From: Nocardia neocaledoniensis | GTDB taxonomy: Bacteria; Actinomycetota; Actinomycetes; Mycobacteriales; Mycobacteriaceae | NCBI RefSeq assembly: GCF_003182135.1 | Contig: NZ_QGTL01000003.1 | Location: forward strand, 744,001-808,000 | Direction of reading: 5' to 3' | Length of the DNA: 64,000 nucleotides | Shown here: one piece after another, positions 26,547 through 36,098 of the stretch | How positions within the stretch are numbered: the stretch's first letter is position 1 | How the letters are laid out: every line of letters begins with the position of its first letter | Position numbers and translations under genes: made by a program | Notes under the pieces: model-generated | The model's database searches: none | Told to the model about the DNA's origin: nothing | The model's input: only the letters and a program-made list of their open reading frames with translations

Positions 26547-27518
26547 GTGACCCAGGGGAATACCGCAGTGGAAGTATTGAGTGCACCCCTACGGGTGCAG
26601 TTCGACTACACCAGGTCCGTCGGACCTGTCATCGGCGCCTTTCTGACCGGACTGCGCGAACGCCGGATACTCGGCGTCCGCGGCAGCGACGGCCGGATTC
26701 TGGTGCCCGCGCAGGAATACGACCCGATCACCTCGGCCCCGCTGGCCGAGCTGGTCCAGGTCGAGCCGACCGGCACGGTGAAGTCGTGGACATGGGTGGC
26801 CGAGACGCTACCGGGGCAGCCGTTCGACCGGCCGTTCGCCTGGGCCCTGGTCCAGCTCGACGGCGCCGACACGGCCATGTTGCACGCGCTGGACGTGACC
26901 GACCCGAGCCAGGTGAGCACCGGCATGCGCGTGCGCGTGCGCTGGGCCGAGGAGCGCACCGGCACGATCCAGGACATCGCCTGCTTCGAGCCGGGCGAGG
27001 CCGCCGAGGCCGTCGCGCCCACCGAGGACACCGCCGAGCCGGTGACCATCCTGACCACGCCCGTCGACATGAGCTACAAGCACACGGCCTCGCCGCAGGA
27101 GAGCGCCTACCTGCGCGGACTCGCCGAGGGCAAGCTGATCGGCGGCCGCTCCGAGGCGGGCGGGCGGGTGTACTTCCCGCCGCGTGGCGCCAATCCGACC
27201 GACGGCACCCCGACCGACGACCTGGTCGAACTGCCGGACAAGGGCACGGTGACCACCTTCTGCATCGTGAACGTGCCGTTCCTCGGCCAGCGGATCAAGC
27301 CGCCGTACGTGGCCGCCTACGTGCTGCTCGACGGCGCCGACATCCCGTTCCTGCACCTGGTTCTCGGCTGCGAGGCGTCCGAGGTGCGGATGGGCATGCG
27401 GGTCGAGGCCGTGTGGAAGCCGCGCGGGGAGTGGGGCCACGCACTGGCTAACATCGACCACTTCCGGCCGAGCGGCGAGCCCGATGCCCCGTACGAGTCC
27501 TACCAGCACCACCTCTGA
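26547..27518 (+). CDS. Tandem DUF35 (OB-fold) protein, Rv3521-like
   Basis: 323 residues with two DUF35-like units (about 12-145 and 165-318). Each has a GAFLTGLRERRILGVR- or AYLRGLAEGKLIGGR-type helix followed by an OB-fold barrel. The rubredoxin-like zinc knuckle usual in DUF35 lacks its cysteine pairs in both halves. DUF35 proteins bind thiolase-like Ltp aldolases and enoyl-CoA hydratases, and the next two genes are such Ltp proteins, so a complex is likely. GTG 26547 has no ribosome-binding site; GTG 26568, seven bases after AGGGGAA, is a good alternative start. Confidence 0.8.
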   Translation: MTQGNTAVEVLSAPLRVQFDYTRSVGPVIGAFLTGLRERRILGVRGSDGRILVPAQEYDPITSAPLAELVQVEPTGTVKSWTWVAETLPGQPFDRPFAWALVQLDGADTAMLHALDVTDPSQVSTGMRVRVRWAEERTGTIQDIACFEPGEAAEAVAPTEDTAEPVTILTTPVDMSYKHTASPQESAYLRGLAEGKLIGGRSEAGGRVYFPPRGANPTDGTPTDDLVELPDKGTVTTFCIVNVPFLGQRIKPPYVAAYVLLDGADIPFLHLVLGCEASEVRMGMRVEAVWKPRGEWGHALANIDHFRPSGEPDAPYESYQHHL

Positions 27519-27527
27519 GAGGCGACG

Positions 27528-28547
27528 TTGAGTACACCAGAAATCGCGGTGGTCGGGTTCGCCCACGCACCGCACGTGCCGGAGACCTTCGGCACCACCA
27601 ACGGCGTCGAGATGCTCGTGCCGTGCTTCCAGCAGCTCTACGCCGACCTCGGCATCACCAAGTCCGACATCGACTTCTGGTGCTCGGGCTCCTCGGATTA
27701 CCTGGCGGGACGGGCGTTCTCGTTCATCTCCGCGGTCGACGCGATCGGCGCGGTGCCGCCGATCAACGAGTCGCACGTGGAGATGGACGCCGCGTGGGCG
27801 CTCTACGAGGCGTGGGTGAAGCTGGTCTCCGGCCAGGCGCAGACGGCGCTCGTCTACGGCTTCGGCAAGTCCTCGGCGGGCACCCTGCGTCAGGTGCTGA
27901 CCAGGCAGCTCGACCCGTATCTGGTCGGCCCGCTGTGGCCCGACTCGGTCTCGGTCGCGGGCCTGCAGGCCCGCGCGGGCCTGGACGCGGGCCGCTGGAC
28001 CGAGCGGGAGATGGCCGAGGTCGCCGGCGGTGACATCGACTCCCTGCTCGCCGCACCGTATGTCGCCGATCCGCTGCGCGCCCACGACATCGCGCCGATC
28101 ACCGACGGCGCCGCCGCGATCGTGCTGGCGGTCGGCGATCGCGCGCGGGAGCTGTGTGAGCGTCCCGCCTGGATCACCGGCATCGCGCACAACATCGACG
28201 CCCAGGCGCTCGGCGGGCGTGATCTGACCCGCTCGCCTTCCACCACCAGGGCCGCCGCGGCCGCGACCGGCGGTGACACCAGCTTCGACCTGGCCGAACT
28301 GCACGCGCCGTTCAGCCATCAGCAGCTGATCCTGGCCGAGGCGATCGGGCTGTCCCCTGAGATCCCGGTGAACCCGTCCGGCGGCGCGCTCGCAGCCAAT
28401 CCGATGTTCGCGGCGGGCCTGGAACGCATCGGCAACGCCGCCAAGGTCATCTTCTCCGGCACCGCCAACCGGACCCTCGCTCATGCGACCAGCGGCCCCG
28501 CGCTGCAGCAGAACCTGGTCGCCGTTCTGGAATCGGAGGCACGATGA
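27528..28547 (+). CDS. ltp4: Thiolase-like lipid-transfer protein Ltp4
   Basis: 339 residues, thiolase superfamily, SCP-x type without condensing-enzyme chemistry; related Ltp2 is a retro-aldolase that removes the last side-chain carbons. TTG start at 27528 with GAGAGG upstream. Fold landmarks: INESHVEMDAAWALYEAW, ITDGAAAIVLAVG, ELHAPFSHQQLILAEAIGL and NPSGGALAANP. The catalytic Cys of true thiolases is not present in the usual place. It overlaps ltp3 by 4 bp. Matches Rv3522. Confidence 0.85.
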   Translation: MSTPEIAVVGFAHAPHVPETFGTTNGVEMLVPCFQQLYADLGITKSDIDFWCSGSSDYLAGRAFSFISAVDAIGAVPPINESHVEMDAAWALYEAWVKLVSGQAQTALVYGFGKSSAGTLRQVLTRQLDPYLVGPLWPDSVSVAGLQARAGLDAGRWTEREMAEVAGGDIDSLLAAPYVADPLRAHDIAPITDGAAAIVLAVGDRARELCERPAWITGIAHNIDAQALGGRDLTRSPSTTRAAAAATGGDTSFDLAELHAPFSHQQLILAEAIGLSPEIPVNPSGGALAANPMFAAGLERIGNAAKVIFSGTANRTLAHATSGPALQQNLVAVLESEAR

Positions 28548-29713
28548 GCTTCCCCGCGGCGGTGCTCGGCACCGGCCAAACTCATCACGTGACGAAGCGC
28601 ACGGACGTGTCCATGGCGGGCATGTGCCGTGAGGCGATCGATCGCGCGCTCGAGGACTCGGGCCTGACCATCGACGACATCGACGCCGTCGTCGTCGGCA
28701 AGGCGCCCGACTTCTTCGAGGGCGTGATGATGCCCGAGCTGTATCTCGCCGAAGCCCTCGGCGCCATCGGCAAACCGCTGCTGCGCGTGCACACCGCGGG
28801 CTCGGTCGGCGGGTCGACCGGTGTGGTCGCCGCCAACCTGGTGCAGGCGGGCGTGCACGGCAAGGTCCTCGCGATCGCGTGGGAGAAGCAGTCGGAGTCG
28901 AACGCCATGTGGGCGTTGTCGATTCCGGTGCCGTTCACCATGCCGGTCGGCGCGGGCGCGGGCGGTTACTTCGCCCCGCACGTGCGCTCCTACATCCGCC
29001 GCTCCAACGCCCCGACCCACATCGGCGCCATGGTCGCGGTGAAGGACCGGCGCAACGGCGCGAAGAACCCGCTCGCGCACCTGCACCAGCCCGACATCAC
29101 CCTGGAATCGGTGCTGGCCTCCCAGATGCTGTGGGACCCCATCCGTTTCGACGAGACCTGCCCGTCCTCCGACGGGGCATGCGCGTTGGTGATCGGCAAT
29201 GCCGAGGCCGCCGCGGCGGTCGAGGCCCAGGGCAAGAAGGTCGCCTGGGTGCACGGCACCGCGATGCGCACCGAGCCGACCACCTTCTCCGGGCGCGACC
29301 AGGTCAATCCGCAGGCGGGTCGCGACGCGGCCGCCGCGCTGTGGAAGTCGGCCAGGATCACCGATCCGCTCGAGGAGATCGACGTCGCCGAGATCTACGT
29401 GCCGTTCTCCTGGTTCGAGCCGATGTGGCTGGAGAACCTGGGCTTCGCCGCGGAGGGCGACGGCTGGAAACTCACCGACAAGGGCGAGACCGAGATCGGC
29501 GGCCGCATTCCGGTGAACCCGTCCGGCGGCGTGCTCTCCTCCAACCCGATCGGCGCCTCCGGCCTGATCCGCTTCGCCGAGGCGGCCAAGCAGGTCATGG
29601 GCCGGGCGGGCGCGTACCAGGTCGAGAATGCCCGCAAGGCGATGGGCCACGCGTACGGCGGCGGCTCCCAGTACTTCTCGATGTGGGTCGTGGGAAGCGA
29701 GCGTCCGGAATGA
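28544..29713 (+). CDS. ltp3: Thiolase-like lipid-transfer protein Ltp3
   Basis: 389 residues; paralogue and likely partner of Ltp4. Landmarks: HTAGSVGGSTGVVAANLV, CPSSDGACALVIG, EIYVPFSWFEPMWLENL and NPSGGVLSSNPIGASGL, with GHAYGGGSQYF near the C-terminus. Known Ltp proteins of this locus act in sterol side-chain degradation; the step done by Ltp3/4 is not settled. ATGA overlaps at both ends tie it to ltp4 and the next oxidoreductase. Matches Rv3523. Confidence 0.85.
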   Translation: MSFPAAVLGTGQTHHVTKRTDVSMAGMCREAIDRALEDSGLTIDDIDAVVVGKAPDFFEGVMMPELYLAEALGAIGKPLLRVHTAGSVGGSTGVVAANLVQAGVHGKVLAIAWEKQSESNAMWALSIPVPFTMPVGAGAGGYFAPHVRSYIRRSNAPTHIGAMVAVKDRRNGAKNPLAHLHQPDITLESVLASQMLWDPIRFDETCPSSDGACALVIGNAEAAAAVEAQGKKVAWVHGTAMRTEPTTFSGRDQVNPQAGRDAAAALWKSARITDPLEEIDVAEIYVPFSWFEPMWLENLGFAAEGDGWKLTDKGETEIGGRIPVNPSGGVLSSNPIGASGLIRFAEAAKQVMGRAGAYQVENARKAMGHAYGGGSQYFSMWVVGSERPE

Positions 29714-30600
29714 AGTTCACCCTCGGGGTCGCGCTGAGCCCGCTGGACCAGCTCACGGAGCTGGCCAAGACCGCGGAGGAGTGCGGTTTCGCCTCCATCG
29801 GCCTGCCGGATTCGCTGTTCTACATGAAGTCGCAGTCCGCCGACTACCCCTACACCCCGGACGGCTCCCGCTTCTGGGGCCCGGACACGCCCTGGGTCGA
29901 TCCGCTGATCGCGGCCGCGTCCATGGCGGCGGTGACCACCGACCTGCGGTTCTACACCAACGTCCTCAAGCTGGGCTCGCGCAACCCGCTGCTGCTGGCC
30001 AGGCAGGTCGGCTCGATCGCCAACATGTCGGGCAACCGCTTCGGCTTCGGCATCGGGATCGGCTGGGCGCCGGAGGAATTCGAATGGTGCGGGGTGCCGT
30101 ATGCCCGGCGTGGCGCCAGGGTCGACGAGATGATCGAGGTCATCCGGCTGGTCCTGGACGGCGGCATGGTCGAGTTCCACGGCGAGTTCTTCGACTTCGA
30201 CGAGTTGCAGATGAGTCCGGCGCCGAGCGAGCGGGTGCCGTTCTACATCGGCGGGCACACCGGTCCGGCGCTGCGCCGGGCCGCCCGCATCGGTGACGGC
30301 TGGACCTCGGCGATGATGAAGTTCGACGACCTGGTCGGCACCATCGGCACCCTGCGTGACCTGCGCGCCGAGTACGGCCGGTCCGAGGAACCCTTCGAGA
30401 TCCAGTCGGTCTGCATCGACAAGTTCGGCCGCGACGGCTACCAGGACCTGGCCGACGCGGGCGTCACCGACAACATCGTGGTGCCCTGGCTGTCGGACGG
30501 CATCGGGTTCGACGGCGAGCTCGAGGCCAAGCAGGACTCGCTGCGCAAGTTCGCCGAGAAGTACATCGCCGATCCCATCGTCGCGAGGACCGCGGCATGA
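29710..30600 (+). CDS. LLM-class (F420-dependent) oxidoreductase
   Basis: 296 residues from ATG 29710, which overlaps the ltp3 stop. Luciferase-like features: FTLGVALSPLDQLTELAKTAE, TDLRFYTNVLKLGSRNPLLLARQ and FGFGIGIGWAPEEFEWCGVP. It is the second LLM protein of the window and belongs to a different subgroup from the one at 25448-26485. Cofactor F420 is inferred from family and organism; substrate unknown. Confidence 0.8.
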   Translation: MKFTLGVALSPLDQLTELAKTAEECGFASIGLPDSLFYMKSQSADYPYTPDGSRFWGPDTPWVDPLIAAASMAAVTTDLRFYTNVLKLGSRNPLLLARQVGSIANMSGNRFGFGIGIGWAPEEFEWCGVPYARRGARVDEMIEVIRLVLDGGMVEFHGEFFDFDELQMSPAPSERVPFYIGGHTGPALRRAARIGDGWTSAMMKFDDLVGTIGTLRDLRAEYGRSEEPFEIQSVCIDKFGRDGYQDLADAGVTDNIVVPWLSDGIGFDGELEAKQDSLRKFAEKYIADPIVARTAA

Positions 30601-31019
30601 GTGAGAGTGTTGTCGATCGGTCCGCGCGTGCCGCCGGGCTGGCCTCCCAGGCCGCGGTACGGGCCAAGGACAAGGCAGCCTGGGTCGCCCTGTTCGCTGA
30701 GGACGGTATCGTCGAAGATCCCGTCGGCCCTTCGGGTTTCGACCCCGAGGGCGTCGGCCACCGCGGCCACGAGGCGATCGGCGCGTTCTGGGACAAGGCC
30801 ATCGGGATGACCGACTCGATCGAGTTCCTCTTCGAGGACTCGTTCGCCTGCGGCGCCGAGATCGCCTTCACCGGCATGATCCGCACGACCATGGCGGGCC
30901 ATGTGATCGACGCCGAGGGCGTGTTCACCTACAAGGTCGACGCCGAGGGCAAGATCGCCGCACTGCGCGCCTTCTGGGAGGTCGACCGGGCGATGGCGAC
31001 CACCCGCAAGGTCTCCTGA
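30597..31019 (+). CDS. SnoaL/NTF2-like (ketosteroid-isomerase fold) protein
   Basis: 140 residues, last gene of the operon, overlapping the LLM gene by ATGA. The fold shows in KDKAAWVALFAEDGIVEDPVGPS and VFTYKVDAEGKIAALRAFWEVD. The fold includes ketosteroid isomerase, but the Tyr/Asp catalytic pair cannot be confirmed by eye. The operon places it in steroid side-chain metabolism; isomerase, hydratase or binding roles are all possible. Confidence 0.78.
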   Translation: MSESVVDRSARAAGLASQAAVRAKDKAAWVALFAEDGIVEDPVGPSGFDPEGVGHRGHEAIGAFWDKAIGMTDSIEFLFEDSFACGAEIAFTGMIRTTMAGHVIDAEGVFTYKVDAEGKIAALRAFWEVDRAMATTRKVS

Positions 31020-31038
31020 TACCCACTACGTCAAAACA

Positions 31039-31078
31039 GTTCCGCCCCGGTACCTTTCGGTACCGGGGCGGAACTTTT
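31039..31078. terminator. Strong bidirectional terminator between the ltp operon and cyp125
   Basis: A 16-bp perfect stem (31039-31054 with 31059-31074), loop TTTC and a T-run (31075-31078). The minus strand also ends in an A/T-rich tail, so it can serve the convergent cyp125 gene. Confidence 0.88.
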
Positions 31079-31086
31079 CGTACTGC

Positions 31087-32382
31087 TCAGTGGGCGACCG
31101 GGCAGCCCTTGGTCTTGTAGTCGACCGGGAGCTCCTTGATGCCGTTGAGCCAGCCCGAGTGCAGGCGCTTCGGCTTGCCGATCTTGGTGATGTCGGGCAG
31201 GTGGTCGGCGATCGCGTTGAAGATCAGGTCGATCTCGAGCCGGGCCAGGTTCGCGCCGACACAGAAGTGCGCGCCGGTGCCGCCGAAGGACAGGTGCTGG
31301 TTGTCCTTGCGCATGATGTCGAACTTCTCCGGGTTCTCGAAGACGTCCTCGTCGAAGTTGGCCGACCGGTACAGCATCACCAGACGCTGCCCCTTCTTGA
31401 TCTGCACGCCGTTGAGCTCGGTGTCCTCGAGCGCGGTGCGCTGGAAGGAGGTGACCGGGGTGGCCCAGCGGATGATCTCGTCCACCGCGGTGGCGGGCCG
31501 CTCCTTCTTGAACAGCTCCCACTGGTCGGGGTTCTCCATGAACGCGATCATGCCGTGGCTGATGGCGTTGCGGGTGGTCTCGTTGCCCGCCACCGCGAGC
31601 ACGATGACGAAGAAGCCGAACTCCTCCGCGGTGAGCGCCTCACCGTCGACATCGGCCTCGATCAGCGTGGTGACCAGGTCGTCCGCCGGGCAGGCCTTCC
31701 TGGCCTCGGCCATCTGGTAGGAGTAGCCGAGCAGCTCCATCGACGCCTGGACCGGGTCGACGTCCACGTTGTCGGGATCGTCGTAGCCGGTCATGTCGTT
31801 GGACCACTCGAAGACCTTCATCCGGTCCTCCTGCGGCACGCCGATCAGCTCGGCGATGGCCTGCAGCGGCAACTCGCAGGCGACCTGGGTGACGAAGTCG
31901 CCCGAGCCCGATTCGGCGGCGGCCTTCACGATCTTCTCGGCGCGCGCCGAGAGTTCGGCGCGCAGGCCGTTGACCGCGCGCGGGGTGAAGCCCTTGGCGA
32001 TCAGCTTGCGGAGCTTGGTGTGCTCCGGCGCGTCCTTGTTGAGGATGACGAAGCGCTGCAGTTCGATCTGCTCGCGCTGGATGTCGTCGTTGAAACGCGG
32101 GATCGCGGTGTTCTCGTAGGTGGAGAAGACATCGCTGCGCCGGGAGACCTCTTTCACGTCGGCGTGCTTGCTCACCACCCAGAAGCCGTCGTCGTGGAAC
32201 CCGCCGACATCGGGCGACTTGGGGTTCCACCAGATCGGGGCCGCCCGGCGCAGCTCGGCGAACTCCTCCGTCGGAACACGCTCGGCGTAGATAGCGGGAT
32301 CGGTAACGTCGAACCCGTCCGGCAGGTTCGGCCGGCCCGTGGCGTGCCCGGGGCTGGCTTGTGCGGTGCTCGGATCTACCAC
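31087..32382 (-). CDS. cyp125: Steroid C26/C27 monooxygenase, cytochrome P450 Cyp125
   Basis: Oxidises the terminal methyl of cholesterol/cholestenone to the acid, the first side-chain step; 431 residues. Heme-binding FGGTGAHFCVGANLAR with Cys374; I-helix AGNETT (265-270); ExxR in DEIIRWATPVTSFQRT. DPAIYAERVPTEEFAELRRAAPIWW and WLNGIKELPVDY closely resemble M. tuberculosis Cyp125 (Rv3545c), not Cyp142. Start is GTG 32382 with AAGGAG eight bases upstream. The igr genes that normally follow cyp125 in mycobacteria are not here. Confidence 0.93.
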   Translation of the reverse strand: MVDPSTAQASPGHATGRPNLPDGFDVTDPAIYAERVPTEEFAELRRAAPIWWNPKSPDVGGFHDDGFWVVSKHADVKEVSRRSDVFSTYENTAIPRFNDDIQREQIELQRFVILNKDAPEHTKLRKLIAKGFTPRAVNGLRAELSARAEKIVKAAAESGSGDFVTQVACELPLQAIAELIGVPQEDRMKVFEWSNDMTGYDDPDNVDVDPVQASMELLGYSYQMAEARKACPADDLVTTLIEADVDGEALTAEEFGFFVIVLAVAGNETTRNAISHGMIAFMENPDQWELFKKERPATAVDEIIRWATPVTSFQRTALEDTELNGVQIKKGQRLVMLYRSANFDEDVFENPEKFDIMRKDNQHLSFGGTGAHFCVGANLARLEIDLIFNAIADHLPDITKIGKPKRLHSGWLNGIKELPVDYKTKGCPVAH

Positions 32383-32403
32383 CAGATGTCTCCTTCGACA
32401 AAC

Positions 32404-32417
32404 TGAAACACGTTCTA
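32404..32417 (-). promoter_or_regulatory. KstR-type operator upstream of cyp125
   Basis: TGAAACACGTTCTA matches TnnAACnnGTTnnA fully, 21 bp upstream of the cyp125 start. Confidence 0.83.
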
Positions 32418-32478
32418 CAATCATTCAAGCACAGCGGCTGCCGTGACGAAAGAACCTCGCGGTTTTACCCTGGGCTAG

Positions 32479-33678
<1,200 letters not shown>

Positions 33679-33695
33679 ACTGGGCGACACTGAAA

Positions 33696-33734
33696 CCGGG
33701 CGCCCAGGTTGAACATTCATCCCCGGGCGCCCGG
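33696..33734 (+). terminator. Terminator-like hairpin after fadA5
   Basis: CCGGGCGCCC (33696-33705) pairs with GGGCGCCCGG (33725-33734), loop of 19 bases. Weak tail. Confidence 0.5.
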
Positions 33735-34043
33735 AACGTGTCGTACGCCACACAATCCAGGGGACGCGGGGGAACATGAAACATCAGCTAACATTGAGCT
33801 ACTATCGAGCTATGGTTGAAGAACCCCGCGACGGGCACGAACCCCGGCCCCCCTGCGCTCCACAAGAGTCGTTGGCGCGACCCGCAAACGCGACCGCCGC
33901 CGCCCCTGCACGCAGGTGAGCGTCGGAAACCGCAGAGAAATCCCGAATCAGGCGTAGGTTTTCAGTTACTGAGCCGCTAATATCAATGATACGTATCCGA
34001 GATAACGACTGTTAGTACAGTGAAGGGAATTGGGCGGCTCACA
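33735..34043. other. Intergenic region before the EspR-like gene
   Basis: About 310 bases that are AT-richer than the surroundings near 33776-33815 and 33950-34015. Contains two GAGCTA direct repeats 11 bp apart (33794-33810), a candidate small ORF, and the probable promoter of the XRE gene in the stretch ending TAACGACTGTTAGTACAG. No known operator recognised. Confidence 0.45.
33776..33919 (+). CDS. Possible small protein of 47 residues
   Basis: ATG 33776 follows a GGGGGAA-type ribosome-binding site and gives 47 residues, starting MKHQLTLSYYRAMVEE with a basic/Pro/Ala-rich second half. No family recognised. Codon use in the first half is less GC-rich than in neighbours. It may be a leader peptide or simply chance; the second in-frame ATG is at residue 13. 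Confidence 0.25.
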   Translation: MKHQLTLSYYRAMVEEPRDGHEPRPPCAPQESLARPANATAAAPARR

Positions 34044-34460
34044 ATGGCTGATTTCGCGGCGCGGCTGAACAAGCTGTTCGAAACCGTGCATCCCCCGGGG
34101 CGCAAGCCGCACACCAACGCAGAGGTTGCGGCTGCGCTGACTGCCTCCGGGCATCCGATCTCGAAGCCGTATCTCTCGCAGCTGCGGTCGGGACAACGAA
34201 CCAACCCGTCCGACGAGACGGTGGCCGCCCTGGCGAAGTTCTTCAAGGTCAAGCCTGACTACTTCTTCAACGACATCTACGCGGCCAAGATCGATCACGA
34301 CCTGGAGCTGCTCGCGCAGCTGCAGGGCTACGGGCTGCGTCGACTGTCCAGCAGGGCATTCGACCTCTCGGAAGAATCACAGAATCTGCTCACCTCGATG
34401 GCGGAGAAGTTGCGGGCCAGCGAAGGCTTGCCCGAAATTCCTCCGGACGGAACAGAATAG
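34044..34460 (+). CDS. EspR-like XRE-family DNA-binding protein
   Basis: 138 residues from ATG 34044 (GTG 34020 is an alternative). FAARLNKLFETVHPPGRKPHT and PYLSQLRSGQRTNPSDETVAALAKFF closely follow M. tuberculosis EspR (Rv3849), a nucleoid-associated regulator of ESX-1 and cell-wall genes. The HTH spans about residues 20-72; a C-terminal helical dimerisation region follows. EspR is not encoded in this locus in M. tuberculosis. Here it is convergent with a membrane protein/ImmA-IrrE operon, suggesting a regulatory unit. Confidence 0.82.
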   Translation: MADFAARLNKLFETVHPPGRKPHTNAEVAAALTASGHPISKPYLSQLRSGQRTNPSDETVAALAKFFKVKPDYFFNDIYAAKIDHDLELLAQLQGYGLRRLSSRAFDLSEESQNLLTSMAEKLRASEGLPEIPPDGTE

Positions 34461-34487
34461 GAACACGAAGCAAGGCCGGATACGTGC

Positions 34488-34540
34488 ACAGCGAACGGGC
34501 CTGAGCCGGTGGGAATCCACCTCTCAGGCCCGTTCGCTGT
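34488..34540. terminator. Long bidirectional terminator after the EspR-like gene
   Basis: An 18-bp perfect stem (34488-34505 with 34523-34540) with a 17-base loop, between convergent genes. Confidence 0.8.
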
Positions 34541-34549
34541 CTGGTGAGG

Positions 34550-35575
34550 TCAGGCGGCGGCGTTCTGGGGCGCGCCCTCGGTCGCCACGGCGGTCTGATA
34601 CTTGCTCGCGATGGCCAGCACCCAGCCACGGGGGCTCACCCCGGGCGGCGGCGCGATCCAGCGAGCGTCGACGAACAAGTCCCCCAACGGATTTCGGGCC
34701 CACTCGGCCACCACGGCCGCGCGCTCCGGCACCGAGGCCGGCGGCTCACCGGCGGCCGGGATGACGATGCCGCTGCCGGAGAGCAGATACAGCGCGTCCA
34801 TCACCTGGGCCACGTGGTCGGAGGCCTTCAGCTGCGTGGAGGTGGCGTTCTGCTCGGGCGCGACCACCTCGGGGAAGCGCCCGACCATCAGCTTGTGCAG
34901 CGGCCGGATCCGGCGCAGCAGCATCCTGGCCCGCCACCACAGCTCGATCACGATCGATACCGCGCCGAGCGCGATCAACAGGCTGGCGATCTCCCACGCC
35001 TGCCAGCCCCACAGCGGCTGACCCGGCGGCGTCGGCTCGGCGTCCTGGAGGGCGCGGCCCGCGTTGGCGACCGCGAGCACCGCGACCAGCGCCGTGCCCG
35101 CGGTGTAGATCGCGATGCCGCGGCCGAGCGTCGTCCAGTCCAGATTGCGCAGACCGGTGGTGACGATGAAGACCGCGCCGAGCGCGACGACGATCCAGCC
35201 GAAGGTGAACGACCAGGCCAGCGTGATGGCGATGGCGATGGCACCGATGCCGTACACGACCATGGCGATCTGGCGCAGATTGCGGCGCGAGACCACCGGC
35301 CACGCGGCGGAGGCCACCACCGAGGTGGCGGTGGTGAACAGGATCCAGGCCGAGTCGACGATGCCGGTGGACAACCACCCGCTGCGCACCCCGCCGGGGA
35401 GCAGATTGTCGATGGCCACCGCGATGTCGGGGATGGCGACGGTCGACGCGAGCGCCACGGCGGACACCGCGACGACGATCGCCACGCGGGCGGTCGTCGC
35501 CGGCTTGACCAGCACGCGGCCCACTCGCGCACCCGCGGCAACCCAGACCAGCAGGGCTGTCAACCAGAGTGTCAT
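34550..35575 (-). CDS. Polytopic membrane protein, MAB_1171c/DUF6545-like
   Basis: 341 residues. About seven or eight hydrophobic segments in the first 230 residues (for example 4-15, 30-50, 70-92, 100-120, 125-142, 155-172, 198-214), then a cytoplasmic domain (LRRIRPLHKLMVGRFPEV, DHVAQVMDALYLLSGSG). The layout resembles the MAB_1171c family of putative transporters, which often accompany XRE regulators and ImmA/IrrE proteases in actinomycetes. Last of a minus-strand operon, overlapping the protease gene by 4 bp. Function unknown. Confidence 0.65.
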   Translation of the reverse strand: MTLWLTALLVWVAAGARVGRVLVKPATTARVAIVVAVSAVALASTVAIPDIAVAIDNLLPGGVRSGWLSTGIVDSAWILFTTATSVVASAAWPVVSRRNLRQIAMVVYGIGAIAIAITLAWSFTFGWIVVALGAVFIVTTGLRNLDWTTLGRGIAIYTAGTALVAVLAVANAGRALQDAEPTPPGQPLWGWQAWEIASLLIALGAVSIVIELWWRARMLLRRIRPLHKLMVGRFPEVVAPEQNATSTQLKASDHVAQVMDALYLLSGSGIVIPAAGEPPASVPERAAVVAEWARNPLGDLFVDARWIAPPPGVSPRGWVLAIASKYQTAVATEGAPQNAAA

Positions 35576-36087
35576 CCGAGTGCCTCATCGAATCGAAGGA
35601 CCGAGACGCCTGCGCCCCGGTTGTTGAATACGCGCAGCCGGGTCATGAGCATGGCCGCGAAGGTCTCGGCCTCCCACTCCGCGAGGTCGTCGGCGCCGTC
35701 GTCGACGATCTGCGCGTGCGCGCGCTGACTGAGCATGTAGGCGATCAGGTCGTCGCTGACCTCGAGCGTGGTCTCCACCGCGGGAGCGCCCTCGTGGTCG
35801 AAGACGATGTGACCGAGTTCGTGCGCGAGGGTGTGGTCGCGGCTGGGCAGGGCGTCGGCGAGGACGATGATGTCGCGTTCGGGGTAGAAGCGACGCTGAC
35901 CGCACACGCCGGGCCCCAATTGCGCACTGGTGATCTCGATTTCGCGCTGCCGCTCCTGCGAGATCGCCGCGACCACCTCGTCGAGGGTGGTCGCGTCGGA
36001 GTCGGCGGCCACCGCGCACACCGCGTCGACCGCGGCGGCGACGCGGCGGTAGGACCTCGAGGTGCTCTGGGTCTTGCTCTTACTCAT
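35572..36087 (-). CDS. ImmA/IrrE-family metalloprotease
   Basis: 171 residues from ATG 36087 (AGGGGAT upstream; ATG 36102 is an alternative). Zinc motif HTLAHELGHIVFDHEG (HExxH) with a downstream Glu-rich helix EWEAETFAAMLM that can provide the third ligand. Such proteases cleave XRE repressors in mobile elements or stress systems. It overlaps the membrane-protein gene by ATGA and follows the repeat-protein gene by 11 bp. The EspR-like protein across the terminator is a possible substrate; this is inference. Confidence 0.85.
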   Translation of the reverse strand: MSKSKTQSTSRSYRRVAAAVDAVCAVAADSDATTLDEVVAAISQERQREIEITSAQLGPGVCGQRRFYPERDIIVLADALPSRDHTLAHELGHIVFDHEGAPAVETTLEVSDDLIAYMLSQRAHAQIVDDGADDLAEWEAETFAAMLMTRLRVFNNRGAGVSVLRFDEALG

Positions 36088-36098
36088 CGAAGATCCCC

